From Salinisphaera hydrothermalis (GTDB lineage Bacteria > Pseudomonadota > Gammaproteobacteria > Nevskiales > Salinisphaeraceae): a DNA stretch of 64,000 nucleotides. A program made the translations under genes and the position numbers. The stretch is from the NCBI RefSeq assembly GCF_040361195.1, contig NZ_APNE01000004.1, one strand, 5' to 3'. Under the pieces are notes generated by a model. That model did no database searches and was not told the origin of the DNA. It saw nothing but the letters and a program-made list of their open reading frames with translations. This document shows, in pieces, positions 57,648 through 64,000 of the stretch (its first letter is position 1; each line of letters begins with the position of its first letter).

Positions 57648-58256
57648 ATGCTGTATCTGTACGAGTACGAAGGCTGTCCGTTCTGCGGCCGGGTGCGCGC
57701 TGCGTTGATGGAGCGCGTGCTTGAGGCCGTGGTCTTTCCCTGCCCGCGAGGCGGGCGGCGATTTCGCCCCCAGGCCGAATCCGTAGGTGGGCGCCAGCAG
57801 TTCCCCCTGCTGGTCGACGATGCCCATGACACAGTGCTGTATGAATCCGGCGACATCATCCGCTACCTCGATGCGCTCGATCGGCCGGACGTTGCCGCGG
57901 CCGGCGCGCTGGGCGTGACCGCCGGGGCCGCGGTGCGCGGGTTATACGGCATGCAGGTGGCCGACGCGCGTGGCCGGACGCCGCCGGAATGGCTGCTCGA
58001 ACTGTTCAGTGACGAGCGCAGCTCGCATGCCGGGGCCGTGCGCGGCCTGTTGGCAGCGCTGGAGTTGCCTTATGTGCTGCGCAGCCCGTACGCGCTGGCC
58101 GATGCGCCGGCGCCGGCCGATTGGATACGCCGAAGCGCGCCGGCCGATGTGGATGCCGGGCGCCCGCCGGTCCCCACCTTGATCGATCCCAACACCGAAC
58201 AGGCGCTGTTCGCGGCCGCCGAAATCGCCGATCATCTGAAAACGCATTACGCCTGA
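57648..58256 (+). CDS. Tandem glutaredoxin/GST-N domain protein
   Basis: 202 residues. The first half is a thioredoxin-like domain with the redox CPFC motif (MLYLYEYEGCPFCGRV, residues 1-16) and a cis-Pro in FPLLVDD. The second half looks like a further, more divergent copy (ALELPYVLRSPYALAD ... VPTLIDPNT ... EIADHL) without the Cys pair. The arrangement of two N-terminal GST/glutaredoxin domains in tandem fits a thiol-redox or glutathione-linked role. An alternative start four codons upstream (57636) exists. Divergent from queA. Confidence 0.75.
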   Translation: MLYLYEYEGCPFCGRVRAALMERVLEAVVFPCPRGGRRFRPQAESVGGRQQFPLLVDDAHDTVLYESGDIIRYLDALDRPDVAAAGALGVTAGAAVRGLYGMQVADARGRTPPEWLLELFSDERSSHAGAVRGLLAALELPYVLRSPYALADAPAPADWIRRSAPADVDAGRPPVPTLIDPNTEQALFAAAEIADHLKTHYA

Positions 58257-58294
58257 GCGCGCCGTCGCATCCGTCGGCGCCGGAGATTGTTCTC

Positions 58295-58699
58295 ATGTGG
58301 AATCGTCGAGCGCTGATTGTCGCGGCCGTGCTGGGCCTGGCCGGCTGCGCAAGCCAGAAACCCGTGCTCTATAGCCGCGGTGGTGGTATGCCGCCGGGCG
58401 GGCATCAGGCCGTTTCGGATTGTACCCAGCAGGCCAAGGCGGCGGGACTGGATTATTCCAAGGGCCGCATCGGTCGCAACGCCGTCGAAAACGGCGCCGT
58501 GGGCGGTGCCGGCGGCGCGGTGGCCGGCGCGATCTACGGCAATGCGGCAACCGGAGCCGCGGCCGGGGCGGCCGGCGGCGTGGCGGCCGGCCTGGTCCGC
58601 GATATGTTCCATCACGACAATGGCCCGGCGCCGGCCTATCGGGCCTATGTGAATCGCTGTCTGCGCGATCGCGGTTACCAGCCGATCGGCTGGAATTAA
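58295..58699 (+). CDS. Lipoprotein with a glycine-zipper segment
   Basis: 134 residues. Lipobox LAGC after MWNRRALIVAAVLG (cleavage before Cys18). A glycine/alanine-rich stretch (ENGAVGGAGGAVAGAIYGNAATGAAAGAAGG, about residues 68-98) forms glycine zippers typical of small outer-membrane or envelope-stress lipoproteins. The tail YRAYVNRCLRDRGYQPIGW carries a conserved-looking Cys. GGAG nine bases upstream of the start. Function unknown. Confidence 0.75.
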   Translation: MWNRRALIVAAVLGLAGCASQKPVLYSRGGGMPPGGHQAVSDCTQQAKAAGLDYSKGRIGRNAVENGAVGGAGGAVAGAIYGNAATGAAAGAAGGVAAGLVRDMFHHDNGPAPAYRAYVNRCLRDRGYQPIGWN

Positions 58700-58759
58700 C
58701 GCCCCGATCGCGCCCCGGCAGCGCTAAACTGATATGACCAATCCAGCCGGACAGACATC

Positions 58760-59191
58760 ATGAGCTTCTGGAGCGAGTTCAAGAGCTTCGCGGTGCGAGG
58801 CAATGTGATCGATCTAGCGGTCGGTGTGGTCGTCGGCGGTGCGTTCGGCAAGATCGTGACCTCGTTGGTCAACGATATCGTCACGCCGCCGTTGGGCATT
58901 CTGATCGGCGGCGTGGATTTCGCCAATCTCAAATTCACCCTGCGCCATGCGGTCGGCACCCAGCCGGCGGTGACGATCAACTACGGCAGCTTTATCCAGA
59001 CGATGATCAATTTCGTGATCATCGCCTTTGCGATCTTCGTCGTGATCCGGATGCTCAACAAGCTCAAGCGCAAGGAAGCCGAGGCGCCCAGCCTGCCGCC
59101 GGCACCTTCGCGCGAGGAAGTGCTGCTGACCGAGATTCGAGATGCGCTGCGCGAGCGCAACGCCTCCGACAGCCCGGGTAGCGAACGCTAG
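58760..59191 (+). CDS. mscL: Large-conductance mechanosensitive channel
   Basis: 143 residues. The MscL signature is clear: FKSFAVRGNVIDLAVGVVVGGAFGKIVTSLVND (TM1) and the C-terminal TM2 FIQTMINFVIIAFAIFVVIRM. The periplasmic loop is short (KFTLRHAVGTQPAVTINYG). It opens under hypo-osmotic shock to release solutes. The tail is Glu/Arg-rich and helical. Single gene; the ribosome-binding site is weak. Confidence 0.95.
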   Translation: MSFWSEFKSFAVRGNVIDLAVGVVVGGAFGKIVTSLVNDIVTPPLGILIGGVDFANLKFTLRHAVGTQPAVTINYGSFIQTMINFVIIAFAIFVVIRMLNKLKRKEAEAPSLPPAPSREEVLLTEIRDALRERNASDSPGSER

Positions 59192-59211
59192 CCGGGCCTC
59201 GTGGCCGGGTT

Positions 59212-59661
59212 TTAGCCGCCCAGCCGCCGCGCCCAGATCTCGAGCGCGCCGCGATAGGCCAGACGCATCTGGGCCGCGAACACCGACGCCGTGAGTTCGG
59301 CGCCGAACGGCGTGGTGCCGCGCAGGCGCGAAGTCCAGTGGACCCGGGTGCGATTGCCGTCGCTACCCAGCGGCTGGAGCATGATGCGCGCGCCGATGTG
59401 ATCGATCGGCAACGGGCATTCGATGATGCGATAGCCGAGCGACTCGCCGGGTTTGTATTCGGTGATGCGTTCGACCAGACGGATCGCCGGCAGCTGGATC
59501 ACTCGCTCCGCGCCGACGCCGCCGCGCTCGGTTTCACCGGGTGTACGTAGCGAGACCGAGCGTATGCCCGGCAAGCTGGCATAGCCGGCATGATCGGCAA
59601 TGACATCGAAAATCGTGGCCGCATCGGCTTCGAAATCACGGCTGACGTGTAGCGTTTGCAT
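59212..59661 (-). CDS. SRPBCC-fold protein (polyketide cyclase/START-like)
   Basis: 149 residues. Opens with MQTLHVSRDFEADAATIFDVI, the usual first strand and helix of a SRPBCC fold, then VIQLPAIRLVERITEYKPG in the middle and a long helix at the end. These small helix-grip proteins bind hydrophobic ligands. No active-site residues can be assigned. It converges on mscL with 20 bp between the genes. Confidence 0.8.
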   Translation of the reverse strand: MQTLHVSRDFEADAATIFDVIADHAGYASLPGIRSVSLRTPGETERGGVGAERVIQLPAIRLVERITEYKPGESLGYRIIECPLPIDHIGARIMLQPLGSDGNRTRVHWTSRLRGTTPFGAELTASVFAAQMRLAYRGALEIWARRLGG

Positions 59662-59823
59662 GACTCGATTCGCGTGAAAAGAGGCGCATCCTAGCGCGTT
59701 TTCGCCCGCTCTGTCGTCAGGCGTTGCCGCAGCGCGGGCAAGCGCGAGCCCGATGGGCGAGGTGAGCGGCGAACGAGCGGGCCCGAACGCGGTGCTCGTA
59801 CGACGCATTCACAAGGCCTAAAC

Positions 59824-59829
59824 TATAAT
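59824..59829 (+). promoter_or_regulatory. TATAAT -10 element
   Basis: Perfect TATAAT, 26 bp before the lipoprotein ATG at 59856. No matching -35 at the normal spacing. Confidence 0.4.
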
Positions 59830-59855
59830 TCGAACCCATCTCGCGGGGAATGACG

Positions 59856-60251
59856 ATGAACACAGGCTCCACGATAGGGCGCGCCCTGGTGGCCGCTACC
59901 GGCTTGTTGATGTTGGCGGCCTGTATGGATCATCCGCCACCGCCGCGCCATCCCGGCCCGTACAAGAACCCGGTCGACGCTTTCGATGCGACGGACGCGC
60001 CTTATGATCCCAGCGGGCCGCAGGGTGCGAGCGGGCCGCTATCCGGCGACCTCGCGCATTTGCGTGATGCACGCGAGGCTTATGAGCACAGTCAGGCGGT
60101 TCAAGCCGCGCAGCGGCGCGATCAGCAGGAAAAATGCCGTCAGCAGCCCAACGCCAAGCTGGTGCACATCAACGACGGCACGGGCGATCCGGACGCCGTG
60201 TATTGCCAGACGCCGCCGGACGAGCCTTCAAGCGACAGCGACGGGCAGTAG
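59856..60251 (+). CDS. Small lipoprotein of unknown function
   Basis: 131 residues. Lipobox LAAC after NTGSTIGRALVAATGLLM, so it should be a membrane lipoprotein. The mature part is Pro-rich (DHPPPPRHPGPYKNP) followed by a Gln/Arg-rich helix and a Cys near the end. I do not recognise the family. GGGGA seven bases upstream supports ATG 59856; ATG 59850 is in frame. A TATAAT lies 27 bases upstream. Confidence 0.65.
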   Translation: MNTGSTIGRALVAATGLLMLAACMDHPPPPRHPGPYKNPVDAFDATDAPYDPSGPQGASGPLSGDLAHLRDAREAYEHSQAVQAAQRRDQQEKCRQQPNAKLVHINDGTGDPDAVYCQTPPDEPSSDSDGQ

Positions 60252-60302
60252 GTCGACCGTCCGGGGCTTGCATGAGCCTGCAGGCGTCGCCAGCGTCGAC
60301 GG

Positions 60303-61814
60303 ATGAGCACGAATCAAAAAACACGCGACCTGTGGGCACTCCATTGGCGTAACCGCGGCGCGGCCATGGGCGAGCCCTGGTATGCGCAACAACAGCCCAC
60401 GGCTATCGACGCACCGTATCCGGTGGCGTTCAACGACGACGTGGCCGCGCTACTGGATATCGACGCCGATCGGGCGCGCAGCGAGGGCTATGCCGAGGTG
60501 CTGTCCGGCAACCGCGTCCCGGAGGGCGCGGCGCCGGTGTCGCATCGCTACGGCGGGCATCAGTTCGGCATCTGGGCGGGCCAGCTGGGCGACGGCCGGG
60601 CGATCACGCTGGGGGATGTCGTCAACGCCCGTGGGCAGGTTTACGACATCCAGCTCAAGGGCGCGGGCAAGACCCCTTATTCACGGTTTGCCGACGGCCG
60701 GGCCGTGCTGCGCTCGACGGTGCGCGAGTATCTGGGCAGCGAAGCGCTGGCGGCCCTCGGTATTCCGACCACACGCGCGCTGGCCATCGTCGGCAGCCAG
60801 GCACCGGTTTATCGTGAAACAGTCGAGACCTCGGCCATACTGACTCGGGTCGCGCCGTCGCTAGTGCGTTTCGGCAGCTTCGAAATGCTGTTCTACAACC
60901 GGCAGTTCGACGAGCTCGTACCGTTGGCCGATCACGTTATCGCCACACATCATCCGAGAATCGCCGCGATCGAAAATACCCATGAGCGCTATCGTGCCTG
61001 GGTCGAACACGTGATCGCCGTAACCGCCGAACTGGTGGCCGACTGGCAGGCCGTGGGCTTCTGTCATGGCGTGCTGAATACCGACAACATGTCGGTGCTG
61101 GGGCTGACGCTGGACTATGGCCCGTTCGGTTTCATGGACAGCTTTGACCCGCAGTGGATCTGCAACCATACCGACGAAGGCGGCCGCTATACCTATCAGC
61201 AGCAGCCGGCTGTCGGGCTGTGGAACCTCGGCCGTTTCGTGCAGGCCATCCTGCCGTTGCTGGCGGACGAGCCGGATGCGGCGGTGGAGATCGGCCAGGC
61301 GTTGCTCGAGCGTTATCGCGGCCAGTTCGACGAGGCATATCAGGCCCGCATGCGCGCCAAGCTCGGCCTGCTCGAGACGGTCGAGGGCGATGCTGAACTG
61401 AGCGAGCGCCTGCTCAAGCGCATGGCGGCCGACGGCGCCGATTTCACGCGCACCTTCCGGGCGCTTGGCCATGTCTCGGCCGACCCGCAGGCGACCGGCG
61501 CGCCTTTCGTGGATGAGTTTGTCGATCGCGACGGCGCGCACGAGTGGCTGGCCGACTGGCGTGCCCGGCTCGGCAACACGAGCGAGGACGACGCCGCGCG
61601 CGCCGAGCGCATGCGACTGACCAATCCGAAGTATGTGCTGCGAAATTATCTGGCGCAGCACGCCATCGAGCGCGCCCAGGACGGGGACTACAGCGAAATC
61701 GAACGCCTGCACGCGATTTTGCGCCACCCCTTCGACGAGCAGCCGGAACATGCAGACTATGCGCGCCTGCCGCCGGACTGGGCGCGGGGGCTGGTGTTGA
61801 GCTGTTCGTCATAA
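60303..61814 (+). CDS. selO: Protein adenylyltransferase SelO (YdiU)
   Basis: 503 residues, a pseudokinase-fold AMP transferase that modifies Ser/Thr/Tyr of redox proteins. Blocks: VSHRYGGHQFGIWAGQLGDGRA, LKGAGKTPYSRFADGRAVL, FCHGVLNTDNMSVLGLTLDYGPFGF (the catalytic Asn/Asp core), and NPKYVLRNYLAQHAIE. It ends SCSS, the Cys taking the place of the selenocysteine of vertebrate SelO and matching E. coli YdiU. No close functional partner in the window. Confidence 0.93.
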   Translation: MSTNQKTRDLWALHWRNRGAAMGEPWYAQQQPTAIDAPYPVAFNDDVAALLDIDADRARSEGYAEVLSGNRVPEGAAPVSHRYGGHQFGIWAGQLGDGRAITLGDVVNARGQVYDIQLKGAGKTPYSRFADGRAVLRSTVREYLGSEALAALGIPTTRALAIVGSQAPVYRETVETSAILTRVAPSLVRFGSFEMLFYNRQFDELVPLADHVIATHHPRIAAIENTHERYRAWVEHVIAVTAELVADWQAVGFCHGVLNTDNMSVLGLTLDYGPFGFMDSFDPQWICNHTDEGGRYTYQQQPAVGLWNLGRFVQAILPLLADEPDAAVEIGQALLERYRGQFDEAYQARMRAKLGLLETVEGDAELSERLLKRMAADGADFTRTFRALGHVSADPQATGAPFVDEFVDRDGAHEWLADWRARLGNTSEDDAARAERMRLTNPKYVLRNYLAQHAIERAQDGDYSEIERLHAILRHPFDEQPEHADYARLPPDWARGLVLSCSS

Positions 61815-61838
61815 AAGTACCGCAGCGCCGTCGCTGGG

Positions 61839-62963
61839 TCAGAGCTGCGCTGGCGCGAGGTCCTCGAACGGGTGTGGCCCGGTCCAGGCGGGCTCGAAAT
61901 GGGCATCGACATATTCGGTGGGCACATCGGCTACCCGGGTATAGCGCCAGCGCGGCTGGCGATCCTTGTCGATCAGCAGGGCGCGTACGCCTTCCGGCAG
62001 ATCGGGCCGCGCGCAGCATTGCAGCGCCATGGCCAACTCCGTGCGAGCCACCTCGGCGAGCGAGAGCAATGCGCCCCCTTCGAGTTGACGATGGATGAGA
62101 TGCGCCGTGACCGGGCAGCCCGCGGCGATGTTCGCGCCGGCTTCGGCCAGCCAGGGGTCGTCGGCGTCCGCCAAGGCCGACAGGCCGGCGACGATCGTTT
62201 CGAGATCGGCGCCGGCGGTCGCGGCGCGTAGGGCATCCAGATGCCCCGCGATCGGTGCCTCGCCTGCCGTGGCGGCCGGCCGGTTCGCCTCGGCCCAGCG
62301 CAGTGCGTCGGTCACGGCCGCCGCGGGGTCCGACCAGTCCGGAACCGCCGCCAGCGCCTCGATCACATCCGGTTTGGCATCGTGCCCGATCGCATGATCG
62401 GCCAGCCCCGTGAACAACGCATCGGCGGCGCCGAGCGTCGTGCCGGTGAAAGCGATGAAACGAGCCAGATAACGCGGCATGCGATTGAAGAACCAGGTAG
62501 CCGCACAGTCTGGAAACAACCCGATCTTGATTTCGGGCATGGCCAGACGGCTGCTGCCGGTGACCACGCGATGCGAGGCGCCGGAAAACACGCCCATGCC
62601 ACCGCCCATCACGATACCGTGGCCCCAGGCGATGCACGGTGTGTTCAGACGACGCAGGTCGTGGCAGAGGCGGTACTCGCGGGTAAAGAAACGATAGGGA
62701 TAGTCGGCCTCGATTGCCCCGGTCGTGGCTCGATATAGATTGACGATATCGCCGCCGGCACAAAAAGCCTTGTCCGAGTCGGCGTCGATCAGAATGGCGA
62801 CGATATCCTCGCGCGACTCCCAGCGATCGATCGCGGACTGGATGGCCTCGACCATCTCCAGCCGCAGAGCATTCAGGGCAGCCGGGTTGTCCAAAGTCAG
62901 GCGGCCAAGCCGGGCATTGTCGTTCAGTTTGATTTCAGTTTCGTGTACCCGGCTATCACTCAT
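61839..62963 (-). CDS. 3-hydroxyisobutyryl-CoA hydrolase-like (crotonase family)
   Basis: 374 residues, crotonase fold. Oxyanion-hole blocks CAGGDIVNLYRA and HGIVMGGGMGVFSGASHRV with AMPEIKIGLFPDCAATWFFNR. The longer length and the FFTREYRLCHDLRRLNTPCIAW words match 3-hydroxyisobutyryl-CoA hydrolases of valine catabolism, rather than short enoyl-CoA hydratases. The start has GAGGAG nine bases upstream. Convergent with selO (24-bp gap). No valine pathway neighbours, so substrate is inferred. Confidence 0.8.
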   Translation of the reverse strand: MSDSRVHETEIKLNDNARLGRLTLDNPAALNALRLEMVEAIQSAIDRWESREDIVAILIDADSDKAFCAGGDIVNLYRATTGAIEADYPYRFFTREYRLCHDLRRLNTPCIAWGHGIVMGGGMGVFSGASHRVVTGSSRLAMPEIKIGLFPDCAATWFFNRMPRYLARFIAFTGTTLGAADALFTGLADHAIGHDAKPDVIEALAAVPDWSDPAAAVTDALRWAEANRPAATAGEAPIAGHLDALRAATAGADLETIVAGLSALADADDPWLAEAGANIAAGCPVTAHLIHRQLEGGALLSLAEVARTELAMALQCCARPDLPEGVRALLIDKDRQPRWRYTRVADVPTEYVDAHFEPAWTGPHPFEDLAPAQL

Positions 62964-63098
62964 GCCTGGTCTCCTCGATTCAGAACCCGTGGGGCGCGAG
63001 GCCTGATCGTATCAACATCGAACCGAAGTTATGCTAGATTTAGTCAGCACGGTCGGGGGTTTCCGGTCGGAGCAAAGCAATAATCAGGAGTTGCTATT

Positions 63099-63353
63099 AT
63101 GATCAAGACGGTTTTGAAGACTGCCTTCGCTGCCGGCATCGTCGCCGCCGCTGCTGGTTGTGCCAGCCAGAACGGCCCGATGCAGTCGCAGATCGACCAG
63201 GCCACCCGTAAGGCCGAATCGGCCCAGTCGACCGCCAACGAGGCTCAGCAGACCGCCAACCAGGCGCTGCAGACCGCCAACGAAGCGAAGTCGATGGCTC
63301 AGGCCAACTCGCAGCGTATGGAGCGTATGTTCCAGACTTCTCAGCAGAAGTAA
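63099..63353 (+). CDS. Lpp/OprI-like major outer-membrane lipoprotein
   Basis: 84 residues. Lipobox AAGC after a signal peptide, then an alanine-heptad coiled coil (ATRKAESAQSTANEAQQTANQALQTANEAK) forming the trimeric helix of Lpp, and a C-terminal ...RMFQTSQQK whose terminal Lys would be the peptidoglycan attachment site. AGGAG nine bases before the start and a strong terminator after it suggest high expression. The downstream convergent L,D-transpeptidase is the class of enzyme that links Lpp to the wall. Confidence 0.85.
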   Translation: MIKTVLKTAFAAGIVAAAAGCASQNGPMQSQIDQATRKAESAQSTANEAQQTANQALQTANEAKSMAQANSQRMERMFQTSQQK

Positions 63354-63384
63354 GCGCTTAGGCGGGCGGGCTTGTCCCGCTTGT

Positions 63385-63416
63385 AAAAAAGCCCTGCCGT
63401 TTGGCAGGGCTTTTTT
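63385..63416 (+). terminator. Rho-independent terminator (bidirectional)
   Basis: GCCCTGCC-GTTT-GGCAGGGC flanked by A6 and T6, 31 bases after the lipoprotein gene. It can serve the convergent L,D-transpeptidase gene too. Confidence 0.93.
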
Positions 63417-63483
63417 GTGTCCGCCCGGCGAGGTCCTCGACCCGGTCTAAGCCGAGCCGGAACGGTGGGGCCGGCGGATCGAA

Positions 63484-64000
63484 TCAGCTCGACGCCGCGT
63501 CGGAGTGCGACGTGGTGTTCGGATTGTGCTTGCGTGGATCGGTGCCGATCGCCTCGGGGATGCCGCGGCCCTGTTGTACGACCTTCTCGGCCGTCTCCCA
63601 ATCGACCGGCGCCTTGGGCTCGTCCTTGGTCGCCGCAATCAGCGCTTGTACCCACGGCGTGTAGGACTGCACGGGCTTACTGTCGCCTTCGGGATGGGGC
63701 GGATGCACCTCCATCATCAGCGTATTGCCTTGCCAGCCGACCTTGTAGGGTTCGCTCACGATGTTCACGGGCGTGCCCTTGGGCACGAGTGCGAACAGCG
63801 TGGAAATATCCTCCGGGAACAGGCGAATACAGCCGTGGGAGACATGCATGCCGATGCCCGCCGGCTTGTTGGTGCCGTGAATCAGGTAGGACGGCAGGCC
63901 GAGGCGCAGGGCGTACTGCCCGAGCGGGTTGTTCGGACCGGCGGGGACCACGTCGGGCAGCGGATCGCCCTTCTTGGCATGCTCGGCCTTGATCGAGGCC
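63484..64000 (-). CDS. L,D-transpeptidase (YkuD family), partial
   Basis: About 172 C-terminal residues; the start lies beyond the right edge. The YkuD active site is intact: HGTNKPAGIG then MHVSHGCIRLFPEDI with catalytic Cys and His. NPLGQYALRLGLPSYLIHG matches ErfK/YbiS-type enzymes that attach lipoprotein to peptidoglycan or make 3-3 crosslinks. Neighbouring Lpp-like lipoprotein supports a wall-tethering role. The tail after residue VQSYTPWVQALIAA is Lys/Asp-rich. Confidence 0.9.
   Translation of the reverse strand, partial: ASIKAEHAKKGDPLPDVVPAGPNNPLGQYALRLGLPSYLIHGTNKPAGIGMHVSHGCIRLFPEDISTLFALVPKGTPVNIVSEPYKVGWQGNTLMMEVHPPHPEGDSKPVQSYTPWVQALIAATKDEPKAPVDWETAEKVVQQGRGIPEAIGTDPRKHNPNTTSHSDAASS

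Noticed and set aside
63021..63040. TATGCT -10 element for the Lpp-like gene
   Set aside because: No -35 hexamer at acceptable spacing; a promoter must be near but cannot be placed.

Overview
The window is 64 kb of uniformly GC-rich, densely coding chromosomal DNA. I saw no rRNA, tRNA, transposase, phage or CRISPR sequence. Gene content suggests a gammaproteobacterium: Lpp-type lipoprotein, OpgD, DedA, MscL, QueA, SelO, Puu-type polyamine genes, and exported M13 and M3 peptidases. A halophilic or marine Salinisphaera-like lineage would fit, but that is inference from gene content only.

Layout. 1-7 kb: a partial MtfA-like protein, a small membrane protein, a 5'-nucleotidase, a ComEA-like protein, a NagD-type phosphatase, a gluconate pair (GntP permease and IdnO-like dehydrogenase) and a DedA protein. 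7-13.5 kb: exported M13 peptidase, a 54-residue exported peptide with its own terminator, a GNAT enzyme, a LysE exporter divergent from a MocR regulator, and a cupin. 13.6-17.5 kb: a divergent lipid-remodelling locus. An SqdB/SQD1-type UDP-sulfoquinovose synthase faces a gtrA-plcP-glycosyltransferase run, and the gap between them carries two overlapping PhoB-box-like sequences. 17.5-26.4 kb: Gfo/Idh oxidoreductase, a porin gene broken by one amber codon exactly after its signal peptide, exported oligoendopeptidase F, a DUF4105 protein, OpgD, a thioesterase and a GST.

26.4-41.5 kb: a large polyamine locus. A lactate-2-monooxygenase-like gene and a DUF3301 gene diverge from puuB, potA, potB, potC, three tandem polyamine-binding proteins, puuA, an acetylpolyamine amidohydrolase and two further puuB-type oxidases. 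Two TTGTGATCACAA palindromes, one extended to a perfect 20-bp palindrome, mark the divergent promoter region. The locus should import polyamines, deacetylate acetylated ones, gamma-glutamylate and oxidise them. No PuuC or PuuD is present; the class III aminotransferase at 51.3-52.7 kb may contribute.

41.6-51.3 kb: periplasmic and cytosolic sugar/polyol metabolism. A PQQ dehydrogenase has its membrane anchor as a separate gene (SldBA-like) behind a promoter overlapped by an inverted repeat. Then come a diguanylate cyclase, and a SorC regulator divergent from a ribose-type ABC importer plus an SDR dehydrogenase, with paired operators between them. 51.3-64 kb: aminotransferase, Kef-type antiporter, PAP2 phosphatase, DUF1206 protein, QueA, GST-like protein, two lipoproteins, MscL, SRPBCC protein, SelO, a 3-hydroxyisobutyryl-CoA hydrolase-like protein, an Lpp-like lipoprotein with a strong terminator, and a partial L,D-transpeptidase.

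Limits: assignments come from reading translated sequence and remembered family motifs; no database search was run. Start codons were chosen from ribosome-binding sites and family alignment and can be wrong by a few codons.
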